Both the position numbers and the translations under genes were made by a program. From contig JBNJGO010000001.1 of the NCBI GenBank assembly GCA_051819745.1, positions 1 through 64,000 of the forward strand: 64,000 bases of DNA. Direction: 5' to 3'. The number at the start of each line of letters is the position of its first letter. Positions within the stretch are counted from its first letter, which is position 1. Origin of the DNA: SKGA01 sp051819745 (GTDB taxonomy: Archaea; Nanobdellota; Nanobdellia; Woesearchaeales; SKGA01). Below the pieces are notes generated by a model. It had not been told where the DNA came from. It ran no database searches and was given only the letters and a program-made list of their open reading frames with translations. Of the stretch, positions 42,327 through 49,913 are shown in pieces.

Positions 42327-43466
42327 ATGACATCTAATAATCGCGTAGAAGGGGGAAGTTTCGCCTTTGAAAGTAATGCTCAAGATACTGAGCAAGAAAA
42401 TAGGTTGCTTCGAGAAACTATTTCTCAACTTAAACATGAGCTTGATCGATTCAGATCGCCTGCGCTTCTTGTTGCAGAGGTGGTCGAGCTTGTTGATGAT
42501 AATCACGCTCTTATAGTTATGCCAAACGGTAATAAATTCTTTGTTGATATGGCTCAGGAATTTGAAAATCTAAAACCGGGAGATTCTGTTCTCATAGAAC
42601 AAAAGAACTTAACTATTGTTGAAAAAATAGAAACAAATAAACGTTTTAATGTCGAACAATTTGTTATTGTTGAAAAGCCAAATATTGGTTGGGATGATGT
42701 TGGAGGTCTTGACAATCAAGCAAGGGAAGTTCGAGAAGTTGTTGAGATGCCACTAAAAAAACCGGAACTTTTCAAAAAAGTTGGTATCGAACCTCCGAAA
42801 GGAATTCTTCTTCATGGTAAACCTGGAACTGGTAAGACTCTTCTTGCAAAAGCAGTTGCAACAAGCACAAATTCAACATTCATCGAAGTTGTTGGTAGTG
42901 AGTTAGTTCAAAAATTTATTGGTGAAGGTGCAAAACTTGTCAAGGAGATTTTTGAATATGCTCGGCGACATGCTCCTGCAGTTGTATTTATCGATGAACT
43001 GGATTCTTTAGCAGCTAATCGTGTAGAACTCGGAACTAGTGGTGAGCGAGAAGTTCAGCGAACATTCATGCAATTTCTTGCTGAAATTGATGGTTTCACT
43101 CCGCTATCAGATGTTAAAATAATTGGTTGTACAAATAGAAAAGATATTCTTGACCCTGCTATTATGCGTCCTGGACGACTTGATCGTCATATTGAAATAC
43201 CTGCACCTACTAAAGATGGTGTTGAACAGATTTTCAAGATTCACACAAAGAACATGCGTCTTGAAAAAGGGTTTGATTATACTGCAATCATCAAGTTATT
43301 AGATGGTTTTACTGGTGCTGAAATTCGTTCTGTTTGCACTGAAGCGGGTTATGTTGCTATTCGAAAAAATCGAAAGACTCTTCGCCTTTCCGATTTCAAA
43401 TCTGCATTTGAGAAAGTTTCTGCAAATGAAGAAGATTCTCCTGAAATGCTTTCGATGTACACATAA
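42327..43466 (+). CDS. pan: Proteasome-activating nucleotidase
   Basis: 379 residues. The coiled coil at ~20-45 (TEQENRLLRETISQLKHELD) is followed by the OB domain (EVVELVDDNHALIVMPNGNK) and an AAA module: Walker A HGKPGTGKTLLAKA (~166-179), Walker B VVFIDELDSLA, and the second region of homology TNRKDILDPAIMRPGRLDRH. The C-terminus reads SMYT, a HbYX-type tail (hydrophobic-Tyr-any) that docks into the 20S proteasome and opens its gate. TATA-like GATTTAAAAAG precedes the ATG by ~30 nt. Proteasome subunit genes are not in the window. Confidence 0.93.
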   Translation: MTSNNRVEGGSFAFESNAQDTEQENRLLRETISQLKHELDRFRSPALLVAEVVELVDDNHALIVMPNGNKFFVDMAQEFENLKPGDSVLIEQKNLTIVEKIETNKRFNVEQFVIVEKPNIGWDDVGGLDNQAREVREVVEMPLKKPELFKKVGIEPPKGILLHGKPGTGKTLLAKAVATSTNSTFIEVVGSELVQKFIGEGAKLVKEIFEYARRHAPAVVFIDELDSLAANRVELGTSGEREVQRTFMQFLAEIDGFTPLSDVKIIGCTNRKDILDPAIMRPGRLDRHIEIPAPTKDGVEQIFKIHTKNMRLEKGFDYTAIIKLLDGFTGAEIRSVCTEAGYVAIRKNRKTLRLSDFKSAFEKVSANEEDSPEMLSMYT

Positions 43467-43544
43467 TTTTTTCTTTTTTTCCTTCTAATTCTTTTTAACT
43501 TCAATGAGAACATATTTATATGACTTCCACATTTGTCGTGTTTC

Positions 43545-43961
43545 ATGATTATCACACCTGCGACTTCAAAAGACATTGAACAATGTGTTAAACTCAGTAG
43601 AATTCCTGAATTTCAATATCCTACCGGTGAGTTTCCCGATAAAATATATTTCACAAACGCTTTAGATAATATTTTTTTGGTTGGAAAAAAAGATAAGGAT
43701 ACTATCGTAGGTTTGATTGTAGGATACTCGTTAACACCTGACTTGGTTTATCTTGATTTGCTTGCTGTTTCACCATCCTTTCGAGGAAAGTCGCTTGGTC
43801 AGCGCCTATTATCTTCATTTCGAAAGGAATTAGAAAAATTAAACATTAAAGATTATTTTCTAATAGCGCCTTCTTCTAATGAAAAAACCCTCAATTTTTA
43901 TAGAAAAAATGATCTTGTCGAAGGTAAAGAGTACACCTTGTTTTGCGATAAAGTGAACTGA
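43545..43961 (+). CDS. GNAT-family N-acetyltransferase
   Basis: 138 residues from the ATG at 43545, preferred because TATA-like TTTATATG at 43514-43521 is ~28 nt upstream. GNAT motif A is visible as YLDLLAVSPSFRGKSLGQRL LS, the acetyl-CoA pyrophosphate loop, with the strand DLVYLDLLAV before it and the C-terminal NFYRKNDLVEGKEYTLF. The substrate cannot be told from sequence. It is 78 nt downstream of pan on the same strand. Confidence 0.82.
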   Translation: MIITPATSKDIEQCVKLSRIPEFQYPTGEFPDKIYFTNALDNIFLVGKKDKDTIVGLIVGYSLTPDLVYLDLLAVSPSFRGKSLGQRLLSSFRKELEKLNIKDYFLIAPSSNEKTLNFYRKNDLVEGKEYTLFCDKVN

Positions 43962-43964
43962 TGT

Positions 43965-44262
43965 TAGAATAATGTGGATTTGTGCTCTCTAGTTATGCTC
44001 GACAGTGTCCTGTCGGCAACTCGGCAAACGTTTTGTTTTCCAAGTCATCCGTTAATCATTGAAAATATTTTGAATGATAGAATAATGTGGATTCGTGCTC
44101 TCTAGTTACATCCGTTAATCTTTGGCTTTTGCCTCATTGGGTGTTCACTCGGTCTTTGCACGAATCCTTTTTTTGTAGAATGTTGCTTTGTTTAAAAATG
44201 TATGTTTGTTTTTGTTTAGAATTTGTTTTTTTTTTGGTTGTTATTTGCTCTCTAGTTATGCT
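43965..44262. repeat. Mosaic of short direct repeats in a gene-free stretch
   Basis: No gene between 43962 and 44309. TGCTCTCTAGTTA occurs at 43983, 44096 and 44246 (the first and third continue TGCT). The first two copies share the preceding TAGAATAATGTGGATT (43965 and 44078, 113 bp apart). CATCCGTTAATC occurs at 44046 and 44109. A perfect hairpin CGACAG/CTGTCG lies at 43999-44014. T-runs near 44170, 44230 and 44275 could terminate transcripts. Confidence 0.7.
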
Positions 44263-44309
44263 GGGAAAAAATCTTTTTTTTTTCCGGCACGCCAGCAGTT
44301 TCGACTTTT

Positions 44310-45332
44310 CTAATCGAGAAGTTTAAAATCAACACAGATTCGATACGTTCTTGGCGCATGCTGTCCTGCCTTGATTATATCAATTATTTCATATTTTCTT
44401 CCTGCTTTTTTGCAATACCTGTCAATCTCTTGTGTTGCTTTATTGAAATCGTCTTGATGGTAGAAAGCATACATATGGATTGTCGCTCCTTTTCTCGCTA
44501 GGGGTAGTGTTATATCAAGAAATTCTTCCGCTGTTTTTGGTAGTGGCATAACAATCCGGTCGAATGTTTCATCTAGTGTGGGGATTACTTCTCTAACATC
44601 ACCACAATAAAGATCGACATTGTTGCACTTGTTTTCTGCGATATTTTTAAGCGCGTATTTATGTCCTTGAGGATTTATTTCAACGCCTACAATGTGTTGT
44701 GCAGGACTGTTTTTTGAAAAAACGCAAGGGTATGGTCCTGCTCCTGAGAACATTACTAGAACATCTTCGCCTTCTTGAATTTGTTGTGCAATACGTTTTC
44801 TTTCAGTTGATAATCGTGCTGAAAAATATACGCTTTCAACATTAACCGTGATAGTGCAACCATTTTCTTTGTAACGTGCGACTTTGGTTTTATTGCCCGC
44901 CAGGTGCTTTAACTCTTGAGTTCGATATACGCCTTCATGCTTATTTTGTTTAGCAAGAACAGTTTTAACAAGAGGATTTGATTGTAATAGGAGCTTTCCG
45001 ATTACTGTTTGTTTGTCTTCAAGCTCGGGTGGTATTTCTATAATTGCAATACTTCCAAGAACATCATATGCTGTGTTCACTTGTTGAAGTTCTTTTTTTG
45101 ACAAGTGTTTTTCAAGAACTTCTTTAAGTGGTTCTGCTTGAAGTAATTTCTTGTGTTTGTGTAATGTGGTATTTACAAGAGGATATGTTCCTTCGTATTC
45201 TTCTGTCACTGGAAAGAATAGCATTCCATCTTCTTTTTTTGGTTTATAATTGTGATTGAGATATTCTTTTGAAAGTAAGTATTGTTTTGCTTTTTGAGCA
45301 TCTTGTAAAGGTATTTTTATTGCTAAAACCAT
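44310..45332 (-). CDS. tRNA (guanine-37-N1)-methyltransferase Trm5-like
   Basis: 340 residues. The N-terminal domain (VLAIKIPLQDAQKAKQYLLS) and middle domain (LGSIAIIEIPPELEDKQTVI, then ELKHLAGNKTKVARYKENGC) precede the Rossmann domain with motif I VLVMFSGAGPYPCVFSK, IVGVEINPQGHKYALKN, LYCGDVREVI and RIVMPLPKTAEEFLD. This order is Trm5. It makes m1G37, which prevents frameshifting. The usual Asn in the MNLP-type motif IV is Pro here (MPLP). Downstream of a dihydrouridine synthase gene on the same strand. Confidence 0.88.
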   Translation of the reverse strand: MVLAIKIPLQDAQKAKQYLLSKEYLNHNYKPKKEDGMLFFPVTEEYEGTYPLVNTTLHKHKKLLQAEPLKEVLEKHLSKKELQQVNTAYDVLGSIAIIEIPPELEDKQTVIGKLLLQSNPLVKTVLAKQNKHEGVYRTQELKHLAGNKTKVARYKENGCTITVNVESVYFSARLSTERKRIAQQIQEGEDVLVMFSGAGPYPCVFSKNSPAQHIVGVEINPQGHKYALKNIAENKCNNVDLYCGDVREVIPTLDETFDRIVMPLPKTAEEFLDITLPLARKGATIHMYAFYHQDDFNKATQEIDRYCKKAGRKYEIIDIIKAGQHAPRTYRICVDFKLLD

Positions 45333-45383
45333 TATTGTTAAGAAAACGCTCTCTATTTTATAAAAATACTGTTTTGATGGATT

Positions 45384-46331
45384 TTATTGTTTGTTGTAGA
45401 GAAGTTTTGCTCCTTGCAGTATAGCATCTACTTCTTTGTGATTGTTTGCTTTTCTAATATCTTGTTTTAGTTTTTTCGCTTGTCTAGTTTCTGATATTAG
45501 CCAACATATATGATCTTGATATTGGTTAAGTGTTTGCTTTTGTTCTTTCAAATAATGTTTTCTAAATACTGTGATATATTCTCTCGCTTCAGGATTGTCG
45601 ATCGGTTTTGAGTTGAGCGCTTGCTGTGCTGTTTTGAATATTCCTGGATTGTTTCTTGCTAGTCGTCCAATCATGATTCCATCAGCATAGTGTTGTTCGA
45701 GAAGAAATTTTGTATGTCCTGGTTTAGCAATATCTCCATTTGCAATTACAGGTATTGAAAGATGTTTTTTGAGTTTCTTAAACGAATCCCAATCTGCTTT
45801 TCCACTATATCCTTGTCTAACTGTTCTTGCGTGTAAGATAACTGCATCAACACCTTCTTCTTGAGCGATTAATCCAATCTCAAGATAATTAATACGTTTA
45901 TCATCAAATCCTTTTCGTATTTTTATTGTCAACGGCTTTGTCGTGGCTTGTCGTATTGTTCTGATTAACAATCTTAGTTTTTGAGGTTGCGTGAGCAAAT
46001 ACCCTCCTTTTTTCTCTCCAAGCACTCTTTTGAGAGGACATCCGCAATTAAGATCAAAACAGTTAACGTATGCTTCAGTTTGTTTTATTAATTCAAGAGC
46101 TTTTTTACTGTCTGAAGTTAATAATTGAAACGAGACCGGGATTGTGATTTGCTCTAATTTTTTGAGATCATAGAAATTATCTTCAACTGATTCTATTGCT
46201 TGGGTTTCAACCATTCCCGCGCCGTATATCGCGCATGTTTTCATGAATGATATTGAATTCACGCCTTCCATTGGAGCCAGGATTAAAGGATTATCGAGGG
46301 TTAACGTTCCTATCTTGAGTTCTTCTTTCAT
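45384..46331 (-). CDS. dus: tRNA-dihydrouridine synthase
   Basis: 315 residues. The TIM-barrel opening NPLILAPMEGVNSISFM, catalytic Cys in LNCGCPLKRVLGEKKGGYLL, PLTIKIRKGFDD, VILHARTVRQGYSGKADW and the FMN phosphate site GIMIGRLARNNPGIF are all intact. It reduces uridines in tRNA D-loops using FMN and NAD(P)H. The residue after the usual Asn-x-Gly-Cys-Pro box is normal. It lies 51 nt from Trm5 and 31 nt from the helicase gene, all on the minus strand, so the three may be one transcript concerned with nucleic-acid processing. Confidence 0.9.
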   Translation of the reverse strand: MKEELKIGTLTLDNPLILAPMEGVNSISFMKTCAIYGAGMVETQAIESVEDNFYDLKKLEQITIPVSFQLLTSDSKKALELIKQTEAYVNCFDLNCGCPLKRVLGEKKGGYLLTQPQKLRLLIRTIRQATTKPLTIKIRKGFDDKRINYLEIGLIAQEEGVDAVILHARTVRQGYSGKADWDSFKKLKKHLSIPVIANGDIAKPGHTKFLLEQHYADGIMIGRLARNNPGIFKTAQQALNSKPIDNPEAREYITVFRKHYLKEQKQTLNQYQDHICWLISETRQAKKLKQDIRKANNHKEVDAILQGAKLLYNKQ

Positions 46332-46362
46332 CGTGTTTTTCTCTGTTTTTCTTTGATTTCGA

Positions 46363-48081
46363 CTAAAATTCTGTCAAATTAGTTTGTTTCTTGTTCTTAT
46401 GGTTGTCTTTTATATTATGTATTGCAGATGATAGTTTCTTGCTCTCCTGTGGTGGTTCTATTGTTATTCCTACTTCTGCTTTGAGTTGCACTGCTCGTTT
46501 TGAACCAATTATTTCTGCTAGTATAGTATTATCAACAGTTCCAATTTCTTTTGCGCTTTTGATTCCTTTTTCATATAATTTTCTCGCTCTCACCCGTCCA
46601 ATATTTTTGAAACGAAGTAAAGGTATCAATTCTGATTTCACACCATTTTTTGTTCTCATCCTGACGTGTCGGAGTAGGGCGAGAAGATGTTTATCTCCTT
46701 TCACTCGGGAAAGTTCTTCACACGCGTATAATAACCATTCTGCTTTTTGTAGTTTTATGGTGATTTCTCCAGGTCTAATACCATATGTTGCAAGAAGTTC
46801 TTGTTCGTTATTTTCTTCAGCCCAATCGTTAAGAAATAATGCTGTTAGTATTGTTTCTTCAAAATCATCTTGAGAATACATGTAAAATTCATCTTCTTCT
46901 ATCAGCCATTCCATTGTTTCTACTGTTGCGCTCAGACGTTCTTCAAGACCTTTTCTCATACGAATTAGAGGTCTCATTTCTAGCGAACAGCTAATAAGAT
47001 GATGTATTTGCAGTGTTTGTTGTTTGTTTGAATGTTCTTTTTTATTCTCTTTTGTTATGTTGTCAAGACCTTCAAGCAGAAGATGGGCTGTCATGGGATC
47101 TATGTATATTTCCGAAACTCTTTTTCCGAGACGCGTTGCCTGTAATTGATCGTTTTTCGTTTCTTGTTTTACTATTTCGCTTGCCGATATGAATTCGCTT
47201 GTGTTGTTTTGTTTATTTTCATGTTCACCCGTACTATTAGATTCTACAAAATCCCATTCTTGTAATGAAGTTATTACACGATGAAGTGTTCTGTTGAGCT
47301 GTCGTGGATTGCCATATTGATGCGCATAAAATGTTTTTGCAAAAAAGGATTCTAATTCCTGTGTTGTTGTTATTGTTTCTATTGCTATTAGACTAAGAAT
47401 GTGTGTTCGAAGTACTGGTTCTACACCTAATTTTGAATAGATATCTTCCGGTTCTCCCTTTACATACTGGTATTCAAGCTGTTCTTTTTCTTCCTCTGTT
47501 CTTGCCAAAAGTATTGCTTCACCATATGATTCCATTCCAGGCCTTCCTGCCCTTCCCGCCATTTGCAAGTATTCAAGTACAGGTATAGGTGTCATTCCTC
47601 GTCCGCTGAATCGTTTGTAGTCTCTTATAATTGTTCTGAATGCAGGAAGATCAAGTCCTGCAGCGAGCGTTGGTGTTGAACATATCACATACAGTGTCTT
47701 TTCACGATATGCTGTTTCAAGTAGTTGTCGTTGTTGTTGTGGTAATCCCGCGTGGTGGAATGCTATTCCTTTTTTTACGCAGTTCGCAAGTCGTTTACAT
47801 TGTGTTGTCGGTTGTGATAGTGCGTTTAGAATTGTTGTAGATAGTCCATCAAGTCGTTGTTGGTTTGTATCTGGAGCGTTGATTGTTTTAGCTATCTTTT
47901 CTGCTTGACTTTCCGCTCCTCGTTTGCTTGAACAAAAAATAAGCGCTTGTTTATGTTGTTTAATTGTGTCTATGGCAAGTTTTGTCGCAGGTTCTTTGCC
48001 TTTTGATTGTATTGACAGTGTTTTCATCTGCTTTCCTATGATACCTTGCTTCTTTAAATAGTTCTCGGTAACGCCCTTCAC
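46363..48081 (-). CDS. Hel308-like helicase lacking the first RecA domain
   Basis: 572 residues. The protein begins directly at the second helicase domain (ALIFCSSKRGAESQAEKIAK) and has motif V STPTLAAGLDLPAF and motif VI QMAGRAGRPG. The winged helix, ratchet and C-terminal helix-hairpin-helix (RFKNIGRVRARKLYEKGIKS) of Hel308 follow. Walker A, DExH and the rest of domain 1 (~200 residues) are absent, so by itself it cannot be an ATP-driven helicase. Yet TATA-like ATTATATAAATC lies ~31 nt upstream of the GTG at 48081. It may be a split-gene half, a regulatory derivative, or a decayed gene; the upstream DNA is a tandem repeat and tRNAs. Confidence is high for family, low for activity. Confidence 0.85.
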   Translation of the reverse strand: MKGVTENYLKKQGIIGKQMKTLSIQSKGKEPATKLAIDTIKQHKQALIFCSSKRGAESQAEKIAKTINAPDTNQQRLDGLSTTILNALSQPTTQCKRLANCVKKGIAFHHAGLPQQQRQLLETAYREKTLYVICSTPTLAAGLDLPAFRTIIRDYKRFSGRGMTPIPVLEYLQMAGRAGRPGMESYGEAILLARTEEEKEQLEYQYVKGEPEDIYSKLGVEPVLRTHILSLIAIETITTTQELESFFAKTFYAHQYGNPRQLNRTLHRVITSLQEWDFVESNSTGEHENKQNNTSEFISASEIVKQETKNDQLQATRLGKRVSEIYIDPMTAHLLLEGLDNITKENKKEHSNKQQTLQIHHLISCSLEMRPLIRMRKGLEERLSATVETMEWLIEEDEFYMYSQDDFEETILTALFLNDWAEENNEQELLATYGIRPGEITIKLQKAEWLLYACEELSRVKGDKHLLALLRHVRMRTKNGVKSELIPLLRFKNIGRVRARKLYEKGIKSAKEIGTVDNTILAEIIGSKRAVQLKAEVGITIEPPQESKKLSSAIHNIKDNHKNKKQTNLTEF

Positions 48082-48106
48082 TTACTTTTCAAGTATTTTC
48101 AGGTAT

Positions 48107-48119
48107 GATTTATATAATT
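48107..48119 (-). promoter_or_regulatory. TATA box of the shortened Hel308 gene
   Basis: On the minus strand AATTATATAAATC, centred ~31 nt from the GTG at 48081. It lies between the start codon and the 99-bp repeats, so the gene appears to be expressed as it stands. Confidence 0.55.
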
Positions 48120-48151
48120 GTAACTCGAGAAAATATTTTTTTTAACAAATA

Positions 48152-48586
48152 TTCAAATCGAGAAGGGTGAATGGAAGTGAGCCCGCCGAAACCGTGAAAG
48201 CTTTGCTTGAGTGGCGCCAGCACCTCGTGCTGTGCGTTTGAACCTGTGTGTTCAAATCGAGAAGGGTGAATGGAAGTGAGCCCGCCGANNNNNNNNNNNN
48301 NNNNNNNNNNNNNNNNNNNNNNNNNNNNNNNNNNNNNNNNNNNNNNNNNNNNNNNNNNNNNNNNNNNNNNNNNNNNNNNNNNNNNNNNAACCGTGAAAGC
48401 TTTGCTTGAGTGGCGCCAGCACCTCGTGCTGTGCGTTTGAACCTGTGTGTTCAAATCGAGAAGGGTGAATGGAAGTGAGCCCGCCGAAACCGTGAAAGCT
48501 TTGCTTGAGTGGCGCCAGCACCTCGTGCTGTGCGTTTGAACCTGTGTGTTCAAATCGAGAAGGGTGAATGGAAGTGAGCCCGCCGA
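48152..48586. repeat. 99-bp tandem repeat carrying the tRNA-Ile 3' end
   Basis: Units of exactly 99 bp at 48190-48288, 48389-48487 and 48488-48586, plus a 38-bp partial unit at 48152-48189. A 100-N gap (48289-48388) separates the first unit from the other two. Each unit ends with the last 12 bases of the tRNA-Ile gene (minus strand TCGGCGGGCTCA) and its flank. Two perfect hairpins per unit: CAGCAC/GTGCTG and TTTGAAC/GTTCAAA. The units are open in some frames only because 99 is divisible by three; they do not look coding. Confidence 0.85.
48289..48388. other. Assembly gap (100 N) in the tandem repeat
   Basis: The gap lies at an exact repeat-unit boundary, with the same 99-bp unit on both sides. 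The true copy number cannot be read; at least two contiguous full units exist on the right-hand side. Confidence 0.9.
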
Positions 48587-48684
48587 GATTTGAACTCGGG
48601 ACCACTCGATCACTGATTGAATATTTCGCTATCCACAAAATACTATTATCAGTCGAGCACTCTACCAGACTAAGCTACGGGCTC
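48575..48684 (-). tRNA. tRNA-Ile (GAT anticodon) with intron
   Basis: Acceptor GAGCCCG/CGGGCTC, anticodon stem CTCGA/TCGAG, loop CTGATAA (GAT), T-arm CCGAG-TTCAAAT-CTCGG, discriminator A, no CCA. A 36-nt intron (48611-48646) sits at 37/38 in a canonical bulge-helix-bulge: central helix CTGA/TCAG with 3-nt bulges TAA and TGA, then intron stem AGTATTT/AAATATT. The 3' end is copied in the adjoining 99-bp repeats. It lies 15 nt downstream of tRNA-Asn, probably one transcript. Confidence 0.93.
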
Positions 48685-48698
48685 AAAAAAGTATAAAG

Positions 48699-48802
48699 CG
48701 CCTCCGGCCAGACTTTCGTCGAACACAAGGGTTCTTGCATTCCTTTCGAACTGGCGACCAATCGGTTAACAGCCGATCACTCTACCGCTAAGCTACGGAG
48801 GC
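48699..48802 (-). tRNA. tRNA-Asn (GTT anticodon) with an intron in the T-loop
   Basis: Acceptor GCCTCCG/CGGAGGC, anticodon arm ATCGG-CTGTTAA-CCGAT without interruption (GTT), discriminator G. The T-stem GCCAG/CTGGC closes a 39-nt loop (48712-48750) instead of 7 nt, so about 32 nt must be removed. Removal can leave TTCGAGT or a similar normal T-loop. Within the insert AAGG pairs with CCTT, and TCGA repeats on both sides, giving a relaxed bulge-helix-bulge. TATA-like TTTTTAAAC lies ~25-30 nt upstream. Confidence 0.85.
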
Positions 48803-48973
48803 AGGTGTCTTTATACTTAAGACAGTTCGTTTAAAAACAATAGTCTCTTTAAGAATTTTTTGTTTTTCAATGTGATTTTTGTGCTTTTTGTTCTTTTATA
48901 GTGGTTTTTTTTTGAAAAGATTTATATATGGGTTGTTACAAAACAATTGTATAAACTGTGAAATGGGATAAAT

Positions 48974-49216
48974 ATGGCTCAAGAAATATCGAATAAAGTA
49001 TTGTCTGTTCTTGTAATTTTGGCTGTTGTAGTTTCGATTGTTGGAACATTTAGTGTATTTCAAGCGGTTAATCGGCCTTCAACGATGCCTTCGGCAGGAG
49101 ATTCGGTTTCTGATTCTCCTACTACTCAAGGTGAAGTGTCTATAGGTATTGTAAATCAAGATCAATTACCTAAGGCGTCTGGACGAGTCATATTAGATGT
49201 CGTCCCGTCAAGTTAA
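48974..49216 (+). CDS. Small exported/membrane protein of the filament locus
   Basis: 80 residues: short polar N-terminus, one hydrophobic helix (VLSVLVILAVVVSIVGTFSV F), then a Ser/Pro/Thr linker and a short strand-rich end (GEVSIGIVNQDQLPKASGRV). The N-terminus resembles those of the larger proteins at 49294 and 51740 (NK-x-hydrophobic helix ending in a Val-Ser/Gly segment), so it looks like a short member of the same pilin-like set. TATA-like TTTATATATGG about 48918-48930. No known family recognised. Confidence 0.65.
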   Translation: MAQEISNKVLSVLVILAVVVSIVGTFSVFQAVNRPSTMPSAGDSVSDSPTTQGEVSIGIVNQDQLPKASGRVILDVVPSS

Positions 49217-49293
49217 GAACAGCAGATACTGTGCTAAAAGAATAAACAAAGAATCGGTTCATTCCGAAAATAATACTAAAAGGTGGATATATA

Positions 49294-49902
49294 ATGGTTT
49301 CAAATAAAACAATGGGTGTATTGCTTATTGCAGCAATTGTTATTTCAATAGGAGGCGCTTTCACAAGCCTTATTCTGGTAAATTCTTCAACTCCGACTGG
49401 TCATCTTACTAATGAAGGTCAAGTTGATTTGAATATTCAATCTTCTCTTGCTATAAATTTGACTGATAATGCAATTAATTTCGGTGATTGTACTCCTGAT
49501 GCTGGTTCTACAATTTTTGTAGACAGTGATCAAGCACAAGGTTCTGTTGATAACAGTAATTGTTCTGCAACAGGTACTTTCCCTGATCGTATGGCTCTTA
49601 AGAATGTAGGTAACGTTAATGCTATTGTCAATTTAACCACAACAGAGGGTGGTGACAGTCTTTTTGGAACTGCGGGAAATAATGGTTTTGCATTCAAAGC
49701 TATTGATGGTTCAAGTGCTTGTACTGGAACGTTACAATCAGATTATCAAAACATGACTGCTAGTACTGAATACAGCGTTTGTTCAAACATGAATTATGCT
49801 GACGGTAGCAATCAACTAGATATCTCTGCTGCTGCATGGTTATCGCCTCAAGCAACTGGCGGTGGTCAAGCAACCTGGACGTTTAACGCTTATACTGCAT
49901 AA
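49294..49902 (+). CDS. Pilin/filament-like secreted protein (paralogue 1)
   Basis: 202 residues: N-terminal helix (MGVLLIAAIVISIGGAFTSL), then an all-beta domain with SSLAINLTDNAINFGDCTPD, two Cys pairs, RMALKNVGNVNAIVNLTT and a terminal strand WTFNAYTA. The layout (N-terminal hydrophobic segment, FG-C motif, beta-sandwich) is like TasA/camelysin-type and other donor-strand filament subunits, but I cannot name the family. Several Asn-x-Ser/Thr sequons could be modified by the AglB pathway seen at the start of the window. AGGTGG precedes the ATG. A homologue is at 51740. Confidence 0.68.
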   Translation: MVSNKTMGVLLIAAIVISIGGAFTSLILVNSSTPTGHLTNEGQVDLNIQSSLAINLTDNAINFGDCTPDAGSTIFVDSDQAQGSVDNSNCSATGTFPDRMALKNVGNVNAIVNLTTTEGGDSLFGTAGNNGFAFKAIDGSSACTGTLQSDYQNMTASTEYSVCSNMNYADGSNQLDISAAAWLSPQATGGGQATWTFNAYTA

Positions 49903-49913
49903 GGTGAATGATA

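Noticed and set aside
44310..45332. Inactive Trm5
   Set aside because: The MPLP motif differs from the common MNLP form, but all other motifs are intact and I cannot show that this change abolishes activity.
48152..48586. CRISPR array
   Set aside because: Whole 99-bp units are identical, with no short repeat alternating with unique spacers, and no cas genes are nearby.
48190..48613. Open reading frames through the 99-bp repeats
   Set aside because: They are open only because the unit is a multiple of three. The same sequence overlaps the tRNA-Ile gene, there is no ribosome site, and codon use is unlike neighbouring genes.
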